From positions 23,021 through 87,020 of the forward strand of contig CAJFJV010000004.1 in assembly GCA_904384225.1 (NCBI GenBank): a stretch of DNA of 64,000 nucleotides. Reading direction: 5' to 3'. Positions 17,195 through 26,668 of this stretch are shown piece after piece (positions within the stretch are counted from its first letter, which is position 1; every line of letters starts with the position of its first letter). The translations under genes were made by a program, and so were the position numbers. The notes under the pieces were generated by a model that saw nothing but the letters and a program-made list of their open reading frames with translations, was not told where the DNA came from and ran no database searches. The stretch is from an uncultured Oscillospiraceae bacterium (lineage in GTDB: Bacteria > Bacillota > Clostridia > Oscillospirales > Ruminococcaceae).

Positions 17195-17967
17195 CACTTC
17201 GCCTCCTTATTTCGCTTCAAAAATTCTTTCGTCAGCTCTAAATAGGCTTTTGTCCCTGTTGATGATTTATCATAATAATAAACCGGCTGTCCATAGCTTG
17301 GTGCTTCGGATAAACGGACATTACGTGGTATAGTCGTTTTATACACTCGGTTTCCATAATATTTTTTTACTTCCTCCAGCACCTGCGCAGTGAGATTTAA
17401 TCTGCCGTCATACATAGTAAGAAGCACTCCCTCTATTTCAATTGTTGGGTTATAGCGCTTTTTAACCTGACGTACAGTAGCCATCAATTGCGAAAGTCCT
17501 TCTAACGCATAATACTCACATTGAATTGGGATAAAAAGCGTATCGCATGCTGTTAATGCATTCAATGTAATTAAGCCTAATGAAGGCGGACAATCTATTA
17601 AAATATAGTCATACTGCTCTTTCAACGCAACTATTGCTTTTTTTAAAACATATACCCGTTCTTCCATATCGACCAGTTCTATTTCAGCGCCTGCTAATTG
17701 AATATTGGAGGGGATCATATCAAGATTTTTAAATTTGGTTTTTACTATGGCTTCTTGTGCTTTTGCTTCTCCAGTTATAAGCTCATAAGAAGACGCTTCA
17801 ACGTTCCGTTTATTGATTCCGACGCCGCTTGTCGCATTTCCCTGCGGATCAATATCAATAAGGAGTGCTTTTTTCTTAGATAGCCCAATGCCGGCAGCAA
17901 GATTTACTGTAGTGGTTGTTTTTCCGACGCCGCCTTTCTGATTTGCAACAGCTATGATTTTTCCCAC
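17194..17967 (-). CDS. parA: Chromosome partitioning ATPase ParA (Soj)
   Basis: A 257-residue Walker-type ATPase that partners ParB in origin segregation and regulates DnaA in Bacillus. The deviant Walker A is KGGVGKTTTTVNLA with the signature first Lys; switch I is IDPQGNAT and Walker B is DYILIDCPPSLG. GTG 17967 follows AAAGGGGG at 8 nt. It heads the parA-parB-serS operon, with two parS sites just upstream in its control region. Confidence 0.96.
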   Translation of the reverse strand: MGKIIAVANQKGGVGKTTTTVNLAAGIGLSKKKALLIDIDPQGNATSGVGINKRNVEASSYELITGEAKAQEAIVKTKFKNLDMIPSNIQLAGAEIELVDMEERVYVLKKAIVALKEQYDYILIDCPPSLGLITLNALTACDTLFIPIQCEYYALEGLSQLMATVRQVKKRYNPTIEIEGVLLTMYDGRLNLTAQVLEEVKKYYGNRVYKTTIPRNVRLSEAPSYGQPVYYYDKSSTGTKAYLELTKEFLKRNKEAK

Positions 17968-18054
17968 CTGGCATGCCCCCTTTCTTTTTTCTAAGTTTTC
18001 TATTCTGATAGCAGCTTAAAATATTCTGTGGTCTTTTCCTTTATTGCCGTTCAC

Positions 18055-18083
18055 ATTATAGCACACTTTCTTTTAATTGAAAA
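18055..18083 (-). promoter_or_regulatory. parA promoter (TTTTCA-17-TATAAT)
   Basis: Minus-strand TTTTCA (18083-18078), 17-nt spacer, perfect TATAAT (18060-18055), about 90 nt upstream of parA and 17 bp from the nearest parS site. Confidence 0.65.
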
Positions 18084-18099
18084 GGTAATTCCTTTAAAA

Positions 18100-18115
18100 T
18101 GTTTCACATGAAACA
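18100..18115. promoter_or_regulatory. parS site, one-base variant
   Basis: The 16-mer TGTTTCACATGAAACA differs from the parS consensus at one centre position. It lies between parA and noc. Confidence 0.85.
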
Positions 18116-18133
18116 TTTTGTCCTGCTAATTTG

Positions 18134-18149
18134 TGTTTCACGTGAAACA
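18134..18149. promoter_or_regulatory. parS site, perfect consensus
   Basis: Exact TGTTTCACGTGAAACA, the ParB loading sequence; the palindrome extends one further base on each side. It is 34 bp from the first site. Confidence 0.95.
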
Positions 18150-18207
18150 CAAGTTAGTAAGCATCTCTATTCTGCATCTTCACAACGCTTGTAGATGCTA
18201 TTTAAAA

Positions 18208-18240
18208 CAAAAAGCAGAGGATATAATCCTCTGCTTTTTG
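18208..18240 (-). terminator. Terminator of noc
   Basis: Perfect 15-base arms 18208-18222 and 18226-18240 ending in a T-run on either strand, 49 bp after the noc stop codon. Confidence 0.85.
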
Positions 18241-18288
18241 TCGGCTTGGGGAATGGTGTCTTTTATATTTTAAGGTTTACCCTTAAAA

Positions 18289-19116
18289 TCAAATAGGAAT
18301 CCGGATAACATATTCAATGCAGTTATCATGTTCTGTCTTGTTCACATCAACATCAAGGCCGCTTTCCTTCATTAAAGATACGGCACGATTTACAGTATTC
18401 GCAAAGAGACGGATATCTTTTATAATCGGGCGCTTCTTCATTTTACGTGGCTGTGCGTCCTCGGGTAAAGACTGGACCATTTTTATCACCATACGCTCCG
18501 TTTCGTCTGCTGACAGATGATGCTCAGATAAACGGGCGACAGCCTGCTTAAATAGATCTGTGCCGGCGAGGGGCAAAAGTGCCCGGGCATGGCGTTCGGG
18601 TATTTGATTCTCAATTAATCTTTCAGCTTCTTCTTTTGAAAAACGCAAAAGCCGGATTTTATTTGCAATTGTCGGTTGAGCACGGCCCAATTTTTCTCCC
18701 ACTTCCTGCTGTGAGATTCCCCATTCTGTCATAAGGCTTTTAATCGCTGCGGCTTCTTCAAAGTAATTGAGATTCTGCCGCTCTATATTTTCAATTAGAG
18801 CAAAAAGAGCCGCCTGCCGATCAGAAGTGTTCAAAATAATACAGGGCGCTTCACGGATTTCTGCATATTTCAGAGCGCGCAATCGCCGCTCTCCAGAAAT
18901 TAAAACATAGCGGCCGGTGTCTTTGTTTCTCCGGACAGTCAAGGGTTGTAATAGCCCATTTTTCTGTATGCTCTCTGCCAATGAAGCAATTTCTTCCTCA
19001 TCAAAATGAACGCGAGGCTGCGCTGGATTCGGATCAATTTTCCAAGTAAGAATTGATACGACCCGATTTACCGTTTTCGGCGGCTGAGAAAAAGTTTTCA
19101 ACAAAAACACCCCCAT
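18289..19116 (-). CDS. noc: Nucleoid occlusion protein Noc (ParB family)
   Basis: A 275-residue ParB paralogue. It has the ParB CTPase block (ISGERRLRALKYAEIR) and a helix-turn-helix with GRAQPTIANKIRLL and PERHARALL. Gln, Lys and Arg at the three positions where ParB here has Arg, Thr and Gly are the residues reported to switch specificity from parS to the Noc site, so Noc is favoured over a second ParB. Noc binds DNA and membrane to block division over nucleoids. ATG 19116 has a weak site (AGG at 12 nt); TTG 19101 follows GGGGG at 8 nt and may be the true start. The gene lies between rsmG and the parS pair. Confidence 0.9.
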   Translation of the reverse strand: MGVFLLKTFSQPPKTVNRVVSILTWKIDPNPAQPRVHFDEEEIASLAESIQKNGLLQPLTVRRNKDTGRYVLISGERRLRALKYAEIREAPCIILNTSDRQAALFALIENIERQNLNYFEEAAAIKSLMTEWGISQQEVGEKLGRAQPTIANKIRLLRFSKEEAERLIENQIPERHARALLPLAGTDLFKQAVARLSEHHLSADETERMVIKMVQSLPEDAQPRKMKKRPIIKDIRLFANTVNRAVSLMKESGLDVDVNKTEHDNCIEYVIRIPI

Positions 19117-19148
19117 GCTGTTTAATAACCTGCTTGTCCGATGGTTAA

Positions 19149-19154
19149 ATTATA
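19149..19154 (-). promoter_or_regulatory. Possible -10 element for noc
   Basis: Perfect TATAAT on the minus strand 33 nt upstream of noc; no good -35 at 16-18 nt. Confidence 0.35.
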
Positions 19155-19222
19155 GCACAAGGACAACAAAACTTCCAGTATTTTCTATCGACATTTTTCT
19201 ATAGTATTCGACACAAAAAATG

Positions 19223-19936
19223 CTAATTTAACGGCTGCTTCTTTATTTTAGCGGTATTCCTTGGATATTTCGTCGAGGTATGCGATATTTTCCTAATTAA
19301 AATAAGGGTACGATCACCAACATCGCCCAGCTTATATTCCACAACACGTTCCACTTTTCCTCCAAGTATACCTATCGCTTTTTGAGCCTCCGACAATTCT
19401 GTACGGACATCCGGTCCCTTTAAGGCAATAAAAACACCGTCTTTTTTTACAAAAGGAAGGCAATATTCGCTCAATTCACGCAGATGTGCTACAGCACGTG
19501 CCGTCACAATATCAAATTGCTCCCTTAACGATGCCAATTTTCCTCCTTCTTCAGCTCGCATGTGAAGGCATTTCGCTGTTATCCCTAATTCCTTGCAAAG
19601 TTCGGAGAGGAATACAACCCTTTTATTCAAGCTGTCCAACAATGTCAATTTCAAGTCGGGACGCAATATCGTACATGGCACAGAAGGAAAACCTGCACCG
19701 GTCCCAACATCAAGAAATGCCGCTTTGTTTGGAAAGGGAAAATAGCGTAGCAAGAGTGCGCTGTCAAGGAAATGCTTCAGCAAAATTTCATCCGGGTCTG
19801 TAATTGCAGTCAAATTGATCTTCTCATTCCATTCTAAAAGCATTTCAGCATACCGATTGAATTGATCAAGCTGTGCCGCATCAGCAAAAATGCCTTGCTC
19901 CTCTAAAAGCAATTTTAATTTCTCAGTCTGGATCAT
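19223..19936 (-). CDS. rsmG: 16S rRNA (guanine-N7)-methyltransferase RsmG
   Basis: A 237-residue SAM-dependent enzyme that methylates G527 of 16S rRNA; its loss gives low-level streptomycin resistance. The SAM motif is [17 protein letters not shown] (about residues 70-86), followed by [14 protein letters not shown] and the ARAVAHL block. ATG 19936 follows GGAGGG and overlaps the mnmG stop (ATGA), indicating coupling. Gene order mnmE-mnmG-rsmG is the usual one. Confidence 0.96.
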   Translation of the reverse strand: MIQTEKLKLLLEEQGIFADAAQLDQFNRYAEMLLEWNEKINLTAITDPDEILLKHFLDSALLLRYFPFPNKAAFLDVGTGAGFPSVPCTILRPDLKLTLLDSLNKRVVFLSELCKELGITAKCLHMRAEEGGKLASLREQFDIVTARAVAHLRELSEYCLPFVKKDGVFIALKGPDVRTELSEAQKAIGILGGKVERVVEYKLGDVGDRTLILIRKISHTSTKYPRNTAKIKKQPLN

Positions 19937-21813
19937 ACTTTTCCCTCCTTTTGTTGCAGCCATATCAATAAGACCGAAACATCTGCCGGGCTTACACCTG
20001 ATATCCGCGAAGCCTGTCCAATATTTATGGGGCGAATCTTCTGTAATTTCTCTCTTGCTTCTAAACTAAGCCCGTTTATTTTTTCATAATCTAAATTTAC
20101 CGGCAACCGCTTTGCCTCTAACCGTCGCATCTGTTCAACTTGTGCCAACTGCTTTTGAATATATCCAGCATATTTGATTTCGATAGCCACTTCTTCACGT
20201 ACCGCATAAGGCAAAAGCGGTGCTGAAGCATCAAACTGTATCACATTTTCATAGGAAAGCTGCGGCCTACGAAGCAAGTCAGCGATATGTGTACCGGTCG
20301 AAATCGGGGATGTTCCACGTGAAACAAGCATATCATTTAAAGCTTTGCTCGGAGGAAGCGTTTGTTTTTCCAAACGCGCAATCTCTTGTTCAATTTGTTT
20401 CATTTTCGCTTCAAAACGTGCATACCGCTCTTCGGAAATCAATCCTATATCATATCCAAGCGGCGTCAACCTTTTATCTGCATTATCCTGCCTTAAAATT
20501 AAACGGTATTCACTCCTTGAAGTCATCATACGATAGGGATCGGAACATCCTTTAACTGTCAAATCATCGATTAAAGTCCCGATATAAGAACTTGCCCTAT
20601 CTAATATAACAGGCTCTTTGCCTAAAATACTTCTTGCTGCATTGATGCCGGCAATCAATCCTTGTGCCGCAGCTTCCTCATAACCAGACGTACCATTAAA
20701 CTGCCCCGCACCATATAAACCAGGAACCGCTTTAAATTCTAAAGTTGGCATAAGCTCTAACGGGTCACAGCAATCATATTCAATTGCATAAGCGTTCCGC
20801 ATTATTTCTGCATGCTCAAACCCTTCAATCGTCCGAATAAACGCTAACTGAACATCCTCCGGAAGGGAAGAAGACATTCCCTGCATATACATCTCTTCCG
20901 TATCTTCGCCCATTGGCTCCAAAAAAAGCTGATGGCGGGGCTTGTCAGAAAAACGTACAACTTTATCTTCAAAGCTCGGACAATAACGCGGACCGATTGC
21001 CTCAATTCTTCCGCTGTATATCGGAGAACGGTGCAAGTTTTCCCGGATAATTTCATGTGTCTTTTCATTTGTATATCCCATATAACAAACCACTTTATTG
21101 TAAAGCGGACCTTCTGTTTCAAAAGAAAACGGGACAACCGGGGTATCGCCCTCCTGCACTGTAAGCTTAGAAAAATCTATGCTTCTTCGATTTAGACGGC
21201 AAGGCGTTCCGGTTTTAAAACGGCGTATTGTAATGCCTAAGGTTTTCAGCATATCTGTAAGCCCAACACTTGGTGCCACAGCATCAGGCCCGCTGGAATA
21301 GGAAACTTCACCGACATGTATCATACCTCTTTGATACGTCCCAGTGCAAATAATAGCCGCCTTTACAGTATAATGTGCAAAAAGACGCGTAACCACTCCA
21401 TTAATCCTGCCTTCCGCATCACAGGTAACGGAGACAACCTCATCCTGTTTCAGCCATAAATTTTCCTGATGCTCTAAAACAGATTTCATATAAGCATGGT
21501 ATGCACGGCGGTCACTTTGTACGCGTAAGCTGTGCACTGCCGGCCCTTTTCCTCTGTTCAGCATACGGCTCTGCAAAAAGGTAGCATCCGCAGCTTTCGC
21601 CATCTCTCCCCCAAGGGCATCAATTTCTCGAACAAGATGGCCTTTTGCCGTGCCTCCAATTGAAGGATTACAAGGCATATTGGCAATGGTATCCAAAGAC
21701 AAGGTAAAAAGAATCGTCCGCATTCCAAGCCGTGCAGAAGCCAGCGCCGCTTCTACACCTGCATGACCCGCACCGATAACCGCAATATCATACTCTCCCA
21801 TTTCATATATCAC
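19933..21813 (-). CDS. mnmG: tRNA uridine-5-carboxymethylaminomethyl modification enzyme MnmG (GidA)
   Basis: A 626-residue FAD protein that, with MnmE, adds the cmnm5 group at wobble U34 of several tRNAs. The FAD motif is [21 protein letters not shown]; the GidA signature [15 protein letters not shown] and the helical C-terminal domain that binds tRNA and MnmE are present. GTG 21813 is chosen since AAAGGCGG is 7 nt upstream; an ATG four codons later is too far from it. It starts 17 bp after mnmE on the same strand. A parS-like site lies inside it at 20311-20326. Confidence 0.96.
   Translation of the reverse strand: MIYEMGEYDIAVIGAGHAGVEAALASARLGMRTILFTLSLDTIANMPCNPSIGGTAKGHLVREIDALGGEMAKAADATFLQSRMLNRGKGPAVHSLRVQSDRRAYHAYMKSVLEHQENLWLKQDEVVSVTCDAEGRINGVVTRLFAHYTVKAAIICTGTYQRGMIHVGEVSYSSGPDAVAPSVGLTDMLKTLGITIRRFKTGTPCRLNRRSIDFSKLTVQEGDTPVVPFSFETEGPLYNKVVCYMGYTNEKTHEIIRENLHRSPIYSGRIEAIGPRYCPSFEDKVVRFSDKPRHQLFLEPMGEDTEEMYMQGMSSSLPEDVQLAFIRTIEGFEHAEIMRNAYAIEYDCCDPLELMPTLEFKAVPGLYGAGQFNGTSGYEEAAAQGLIAGINAARSILGKEPVILDRASSYIGTLIDDLTVKGCSDPYRMMTSRSEYRLILRQDNADKRLTPLGYDIGLISEERYARFEAKMKQIEQEIARLEKQTLPPSKALNDMLVSRGTSPISTGTHIADLLRRPQLSYENVIQFDASAPLLPYAVREEVAIEIKYAGYIQKQLAQVEQMRRLEAKRLPVNLDYEKINGLSLEAREKLQKIRPINIGQASRISGVSPADVSVLLIWLQQKEGKV
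20311..20326. promoter_or_regulatory. parS site inside mnmG, one-base variant
   Basis: TGTTCCACGTGAAACA, one change from consensus. The same 16-mer variant is among the known Bacillus parS sites. Confidence 0.88.
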
Positions 21814-21829
21814 AGCGATTCCGCCTTTC

Positions 21830-23191
21830 TTATTTTCCTACACAAAAGTTTGAAAAGACGGAATCAACAACAGCATCCGTCACCTTTTCTCCTGTTATTT
21901 CCATCAATGCATCTATTGCATCCTCAATCAATACTGTTACCGCATCAAAAGTCATCCCGTTTTTTACTTCACAGATTACCTGTTTTAAAGACGATGCAGC
22001 CCGCTGCGTACAAATCCTTTGCCTTTCATTTAAAAGCATTGGTGCAAAAGGATCCACCCCGGAAAGGTTTAATGCAAGACGTATTTCCCTTTCCAAAACA
22101 TTAAGAGAAGAAGGATCATTCGCAGAAAGCACAACAACATGCTCAAAAACTTGGGCAATGCGTTCGGCATCTGTAATTATTGGAAGGTCGCTTTTGTTGA
22201 TCACTGCAACAGAAGTTTGCTCACCAGCAGATAAAATCATCTCATCCTCAGAAGACCATTTTGTTGACCCATCAAAAACAGCTAAAACCAAAGCTGCCTG
22301 CTCCATCCGCTGTTTTGCAAGAGAAATTCCGATCTGCTCTACTGTATCCGTTGTCTCGCGTATTCCAGCCGTATCTGAAACCCGTAAGATCAAATCTCCC
22401 AATCTCACAGTTTCCTCTACAATGTCGCGTGTCGTCCCGGCAATATCCGTTACAATACTTCTTTCACATCTTGAGAGCAGATTCATCAAGGTAGACTTTC
22501 CGACATTGGGCTTTCCGACAATTACAGTATCTATCCCCTCCCGAATCAGCTTGCCTGTATCAAATTGAGAAAGCAAGTGTTCCAATTTCATCAAAGCATT
22601 TCCTGTGGACGATAGGATCTCATCCTCGTCCACTTCCGGGATTTCTTCCTCAGGATAATCTACCCATGCAGAAAGGTGAGCGGCTAACTTCAGCAATTCC
22701 TCTTTTACAGAAGATATCTGTTTTGACAATGCGCCGGACAGTTGAGCGTTTGCCGCCCGAAGCGCCTCTTTTCCCTGTGCAGAAATTAATTCCATCACCG
22801 ACTCTGCCTGAGAAAGATTTATTTTGCCATTTAAGAAAGCACGTTTTGTAAATTCTCCCGGCTCGGCCATTCTTGCTCCATTCTCCAAAACTGCACGCAG
22901 TACTTCCTGCGTCAAATACAAGCCGCCGTGACAGGAAAGCTCTACAACATTTTCCCCCGTATAGCTATGCGGTGCGTTGAAAACTGTTGCAATTGCTTCA
23001 TCTATTTTTTCATTATGAAAATAGATATCCCCATATGTTGCCGTGTAACCGTTTCTTCCCAAAAGCAGTTTTCCATTCCGTGCTCTAAAGACACGGTCAG
23101 CCACAAGAAAAGCATCTTCCCCAGAAATGCGAATAACAGAAATCCCACCTGCAGCAGCCGGTGTAGCAATTGCTGCTATCGTCTGTATCAT
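21830..23191 (-). CDS. mnmE: tRNA modification GTPase MnmE (TrmE)
   Basis: A 453-residue GTPase that works with MnmG at tRNA wobble uridines. The N-terminal folate-binding domain starts [21 protein letters not shown]. The G domain inserted in a helical domain has G1 [10 protein letters not shown]2 GTTRD, G3 DTAG(I) and G4 NKSD. The invariant C-terminal FCVGK supplies the catalytic Cys. ATG 23191 follows AGGAGGG. It is separated from the upstream jag gene by a terminator hairpin. Confidence 0.97.
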   Translation of the reverse strand: MIQTIAAIATPAAAGGISVIRISGEDAFLVADRVFRARNGKLLLGRNGYTATYGDIYFHNEKIDEAIATVFNAPHSYTGENVVELSCHGGLYLTQEVLRAVLENGARMAEPGEFTKRAFLNGKINLSQAESVMELISAQGKEALRAANAQLSGALSKQISSVKEELLKLAAHLSAWVDYPEEEIPEVDEDEILSSTGNALMKLEHLLSQFDTGKLIREGIDTVIVGKPNVGKSTLMNLLSRCERSIVTDIAGTTRDIVEETVRLGDLILRVSDTAGIRETTDTVEQIGISLAKQRMEQAALVLAVFDGSTKWSSEDEMILSAGEQTSVAVINKSDLPIITDAERIAQVFEHVVVLSANDPSSLNVLEREIRLALNLSGVDPFAPMLLNERQRICTQRAASSLKQVICEVKNGMTFDAVTVLIEDAIDALMEITGEKVTDAVVDSVFSNFCVGK

Positions 23192-23234
23192 TACGGTATT
23201 CCCTCCTCGCTACTGTGCAAAACCATTTAACGAA

Positions 23235-23261
23235 AAAGGTCGGGCAGAGCGCCCGACCTTT
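23235..23261 (-). terminator. Terminator or attenuator between jag and mnmE
   Basis: 11-base GC-rich arms 23235-23245 and 23251-23261 followed on the minus strand by TTTTTCGTT, 12 bp after the jag stop codon. Confidence 0.8.
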
Positions 23262-23272
23262 ACATTTTCTCT

Positions 23273-24139
23273 TCAAAATTCGATTTTGGAGTAAAGCTCC
23301 GCGCTCTGCTCTTTTTCTTTAAAATCATCTTTGAGGATATCCTCCATGGTGCGCTCCGGCTTATGGGCATACGGCTTTCTTCCACTGCCCTGCCCTTTAC
23401 GGGAGCCATGGCTGCTATAATTCTTCACAGGTGTCTCACTTAAAATGACCACACGGCGATTCGGCTCCTCGCCTTTTGATTTGGAATAAACACCCGGAAC
23501 CTCAGATACCACAGAATGGATAATCCGGCGCTCATAAGGATTCATAGGCTCCAAAAGCTGGCTGCGGCCAGTCTTTTTCACTTTTGCTGCAAGACGGGCT
23601 GCCAACGCTTTGAGTGTTTCTTCCCTTCTCTCACGATAATTACCACAATCTAATGTTATACGGAAATACTCCCCGTCTACCCGATTACACGCAAGTGCCA
23701 CCAAATACTGTAACGAATCAAGCGTATCGCCATGATGTCCAATCAAGACAGCCACAGCATCGCCTTCAAACGTGATAACAGCACCATTTTCATCTTCTTT
23801 TACCTGCATTGTAACAGAAGTAAGGCCCATGGCAGAAAGAATGCCGGATAAATATTCCCTCGCTACTTCTACTTTTTTCGCACGATTATCTACGGAGATC
23901 TCCTTTTTTTCCGTATCCAAAGTATCCTGCTCCGCCTCTTGCTCTTCTTCGACAGCTTCCGTATCGCACTCGGCCATAACCTTAACTACCACATATTTCA
24001 GCTTTTTTGAAAACAATTTCTGCTGTGTTTCCAATACTTCATGCGTACACCGCGCAGCTTCTACACCCAATTCTTTTGCGCCCTGTTCGATTGCTTCTTC
24101 AACGGACGATGCTTTGATTGTAACTTCTTTTAACATCAT
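23273..24139 (-). CDS. khpB: RNA-binding protein KhpB (Jag/EloR)
   Basis: A 288-residue cytoplasmic RNA-binding protein. Domains in order: Jag-N (residues 1-50, with EVTIKASSVEEAIEQGAKELG), an acidic linker (60-90), a type-II KH domain with loop GHHGDTLDSLQYL, and a C-terminal R3H domain (MNPYERRIIHSVVSE). In streptococci KhpB with KhpA controls cell elongation. It follows yidC by 22 bp, the conserved order. Two adjacent ATG codons follow GGAAGGGAG; the first is given. Confidence 0.95.
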   Translation of the reverse strand: MMLKEVTIKASSVEEAIEQGAKELGVEAARCTHEVLETQQKLFSKKLKYVVVKVMAECDTEAVEEEQEAEQDTLDTEKKEISVDNRAKKVEVAREYLSGILSAMGLTSVTMQVKEDENGAVITFEGDAVAVLIGHHGDTLDSLQYLVALACNRVDGEYFRITLDCGNYRERREETLKALAARLAAKVKKTGRSQLLEPMNPYERRIIHSVVSEVPGVYSKSKGEEPNRRVVILSETPVKNYSSHGSRKGQGSGRKPYAHKPERTMEDILKDDFKEKEQSAELYSKIEF

Positions 24140-24161
24140 GCATTTCTCCCTTCCGTAGAAA

Positions 24162-25220
24162 TCAGTCTTCCTTATATTCGTCGCCGTACTTTTCAGCCAT
24201 GCGCTTTCTGGCTTCAGCTAAACGGCGCTTTGCCTCATCTTTTTGTCTGGCAGATTCCTCTGCACTCAAACGGGGTTTCTCCGCTTTCTGTACAGCTGCT
24301 TTATTTCTTTCATTCATTTGCTGCGTATAAGCTTCCATTTTCTCTCTTTTCTTACGCAGTTTCTCTCGGTTCTTTTCAGCATTTTTATCCTTCATTTTTG
24401 CTACTTTTTCCGGCGGATACATTTTCGCAAGAAGAAGTGTCTGTATAATCATCAGAACATTCGATACCGTCCAGTAAAGGCCGACGCCAACAGGAAGCGT
24501 AAAAGCAAACCAAAGCGAAAGAAGGGGCATCAGCAGCATTGTCCATTTCATAGCGCCCTGCATCTGCTGGCCGTTTACAGATTGTATCTTCATTGTAATC
24601 AACGTAGAAATAATCTGCGTTGCAAATGAAAGAATCGGAATAATAATGGTAAATCCCCAAACGCTTTGCGGTATTACGCCAAGGTTTAAGCCACAGAAAT
24701 TCATATTAAAATTTTGAATTTCCATATAAGAAGACGCGCCAAAAATATCTTTAAATTGGGCAGCCAGCTCTCCGCCGCTATGGATAATGTTGATAATTGT
24801 CAGCTGTGGCGCGCCGCCAGCGGAATCCCCCAGCAATTCAATTGCTTGAGAAATAAGATTGGAGTCAATATGCAGAATATGGACAAGAGGATTGTAAATA
24901 ACATCGATGATGCCAAACAAGAGCAAAAAGGTAATGATCATCGGCAGACAGCCTGCTGTAGGGCTCACGCCTTCCTGCTCGTAAAGCTTCATCGTTTCTT
25001 CATTCAGACGTTCTTTGTTTTTGGCGTATTGCTTCTGCAGCGCCTTTAATTTTGGTTGAACATAAGCCATACGCGCCGTGCTTTTTTGCTGCTTGACGCC
25101 AAGCGGGAATTGTGCAATTCTCGTCAAAACGATAAAGATAATCAGTGCCCAGCCATAATTATGCACGATATCATAAATAAAGGACATAATCCAGCCAAGC
25201 GGCGTGCCCAAAATATTCAT
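24162..25220 (-). CDS. yidC: Membrane protein insertase YidC/OxaA
   Basis: A 352-residue insertase with five expected membrane segments. The first lies near residues 18-38, with the conserved Arg in VLTRIAQFPLGVKQQKS that sits in the hydrophilic groove; the later ones are around MIITFLLLFGIIDVIY and GFTIIIPILSFATQII. It lacks the large periplasmic domain of Gram-negative YidC. The C-terminal 90 residues are a long basic tail likely to bind ribosomes. ATG 25220 follows GGAGG at 6-7 nt. No lipobox is visible. It is followed by jag as usual. Confidence 0.96.
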   Translation of the reverse strand: MNILGTPLGWIMSFIYDIVHNYGWALIIFIVLTRIAQFPLGVKQQKSTARMAYVQPKLKALQKQYAKNKERLNEETMKLYEQEGVSPTAGCLPMIITFLLLFGIIDVIYNPLVHILHIDSNLISQAIELLGDSAGGAPQLTIINIIHSGGELAAQFKDIFGASSYMEIQNFNMNFCGLNLGVIPQSVWGFTIIIPILSFATQIISTLITMKIQSVNGQQMQGAMKWTMLLMPLLSLWFAFTLPVGVGLYWTVSNVLMIIQTLLLAKMYPPEKVAKMKDKNAEKNREKLRKKREKMEAYTQQMNERNKAAVQKAEKPRLSAEESARQKDEAKRRLAEARKRMAEKYGDEYKED

Positions 25221-25246
25221 ATTAAACCTCCAAAACCGCAAAGCGA

Positions 25247-25501
25247 TCAGTATTTTCTTTTATTGCGCCATTTCTCAAAAAAATGATAGGTATCCGGCAC
25301 CGGATCCACTCCACCCTTACAAAGCGGATTACAACGGCAAATCCGTTTTACCGCAAGCCATCCTCCTTTTATGAAGCCAAAACGGCTGACTGCTTCATAA
25401 GCATAAGCGGAACAGGTTGGATAAAATCGACACGTAGCAGGAAACAACGGGGAAATGAAACGCTGATATAACCGGATTACTACCAATAAAAAATGCTTCA
25501 T
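25247..25501 (-). CDS. yidD: Membrane protein insertion efficiency factor YidD
   Basis: An 84-residue protein with the family core: an amphipathic N-terminal helix, then [28 protein letters not shown] and [15 protein letters not shown]. It assists YidC-dependent insertion at the inner leaflet. Its ATG overlaps the rnpA stop (ATGA) and it has no strong ribosome binding site of its own, so translation is coupled to rnpA. 26 bp separate it from yidC. Confidence 0.96.
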   Translation of the reverse strand: MKHFLLVVIRLYQRFISPLFPATCRFYPTCSAYAYEAVSRFGFIKGGWLAVKRICRCNPLCKGGVDPVPDTYHFFEKWRNKRKY

Positions 25502-25842
25502 CCTTTTTTTAATAACACCAACAGATGTTTTCTCATAATTCGTTTAACCTCGGTGGAGGTAGATTCCGGAGTAAGAGGCCGCGCAACAAAAACATAATCA
25601 TAGGAAGAAAAAAGCTGCGGTTCCTCAGTGAGAAGCATCCGATATGCCGCCTTAATAATACGGCGTGCTCGATTGCGCTCAACCGCACCGCCGATTTTTT
25701 TTGACGTCGTTATCCCAAAACGCGGCGCCCCAATCCGGTTTTTCACCTGATACGTTGTCAAGATCGGATGTGCTTTATACTTTCCTTGAAAATAGGCGCG
25801 CTTAAATTCTTTATTTAGTTTAATCGTAACTGCTTTTTTCAA
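25498..25842 (-). CDS. rnpA: Ribonuclease P protein component
   Basis: A 114-residue basic protein that helps the RNase P RNA bind pre-tRNA. The family RNR motif is [21 protein letters not shown] 25842 follows GGAG at about 7 nt. It is downstream of rpmH with a hairpin between them. Confidence 0.96.
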   Translation of the reverse strand: MKKAVTIKLNKEFKRAYFQGKYKAHPILTTYQVKNRIGAPRFGITTSKKIGGAVERNRARRIIKAAYRMLLTEEPQLFSSYDYVFVARPLTPESTSTEVKRIMRKHLLVLLKKG

Positions 25843-25872
25843 CCTATATCTCCGTGCCTCGTTTAAAAATAA

Positions 25873-25898
25873 AGACCACTATCCTTCAACAGTGGTCT
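25873..25898 (-). terminator. Hairpin between rpmH and rnpA
   Basis: 8-base arms AGACCACT (25873-25880) and AGTGGTCT (25891-25898) with T-rich sequence after it on the minus strand. Probably partial termination that lets L34 exceed RnpA output. Confidence 0.65.
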
Positions 25899-25962
25899 GC
25901 TATTTTTAAGTTTTCAAAACAAAACTCATTCTCACAGTACCGCCCGTTTGGTGGATGCATGA

Positions 25963-26097
25963 TCAGTGAGACAATCTTTTTCTGCCCTTTGCACGGCGGC
26001 GAGCCAAAACTTTTCTGCCATTTGCGTCAGACATTCTTTTCATAAAACCATGTACTCTTTTACGCTGAAGTTTTTTCGGCTGATAGGTTCTTTTCAT
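25963..26097 (-). CDS. rpmH: 50S ribosomal protein L34
   Basis: A 44-residue highly basic protein that starts [18 protein letters not shown] and ends in a run of Lys/Arg ([12 protein letters not shown]), the L34 pattern. ATG 26097 follows AAAGGGGG. It is the first gene of the leftward rpmH-rnpA-yidD-yidC-jag block and is driven by a strong consensus promoter. Confidence 0.98.
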   Translation of the reverse strand: MKRTYQPKKLQRKRVHGFMKRMSDANGRKVLARRRAKGRKRLSH

Positions 26098-26196
26098 TAT
26101 GGTAAACCCCCTTTAAAAGAAAAAATCTTATGTTAAGAAGTGCCGGAGGCATATCTTAAACGCGAATAAAGGCAAGGCAAAACCCTGCAAGTTAAT

Positions 26197-26225
26197 ATTA
26201 TAAAGATGGGGTGGTTTTTTGTCAA
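26197..26225 (-). promoter_or_regulatory. rpmH promoter, perfect consensus (TTGACA-17-TATAAT)
   Basis: Minus-strand TTGACA (26225-26220), 17-nt spacer, TATAAT (26202-26197), 100 nt upstream of rpmH. Confidence 0.92.
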
Positions 26226-26379
26226 GCAAATCAACAAAAAAATTGAGAAGTTGCTTCTTTTAAACCGCTTCTTTCAGTGAGCAGACAAAAAAATCATACT
26301 TCTGTGCACCCTTTCCGGCTGCAAAAAGAGTTACATTATAATATAAGCTCAAAATCGAGGTGGAAAACTGAAATCACAC

Positions 26380-26408
26380 TTGTAAATCGATACGGTTTTT
26401 GCTATAAT
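26380..26408 (+). promoter_or_regulatory. dnaA promoter (TTGTAA-17-TATAAT)
   Basis: TTGTAA 26380-26385, 17-nt spacer, TATAAT 26403-26408. Confidence 0.8.
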
Positions 26409-26668
26409 GGCAATAAGCAAAAGCGAGTCCTACCGGTATTTTTCAACAGCCTTTCCTCTGTATTTGCACACTTTTTTAACAAGGCAAGCGGTTTTATGTT
26501 TCTTTCAACTTTCGGCTGTGAAAAATCCGTTGATTATTCAGCTGAAAGCCGATCTTTTTTCTTTGTTTCCGGCGGTTTTCACAGCGTTGGATCTTTTCCG
26601 CAAAGCTGTTGAATCGGCCGGTTTTTCATGTTCAGAACAAATATGCTCTCTGGAGGGATAACTGGCTT

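Larger units (their letters stand above)
26098..26668. promoter_or_regulatory. Divergent rpmH/dnaA control region (probable upstream part of the origin)
   Basis: 570 bp between divergent genes. It contains the rpmH promoter, the dnaA promoter, a ~260-nt dnaA leader and DnaA-box-like elements: TTTTCAACA at 26440-26448 downstream of the dnaA start point, and GTTTTCCACC reading leftward at 26359-26368. The boxes near the dnaA promoter suggest autoregulation and a two-part origin. Confidence 0.65.

Noticed and set aside
26277..26661. Short plus-strand frames in the dnaA leader
   Set aside because: They lie across the dnaA promoter and leader, without ribosome binding sites.
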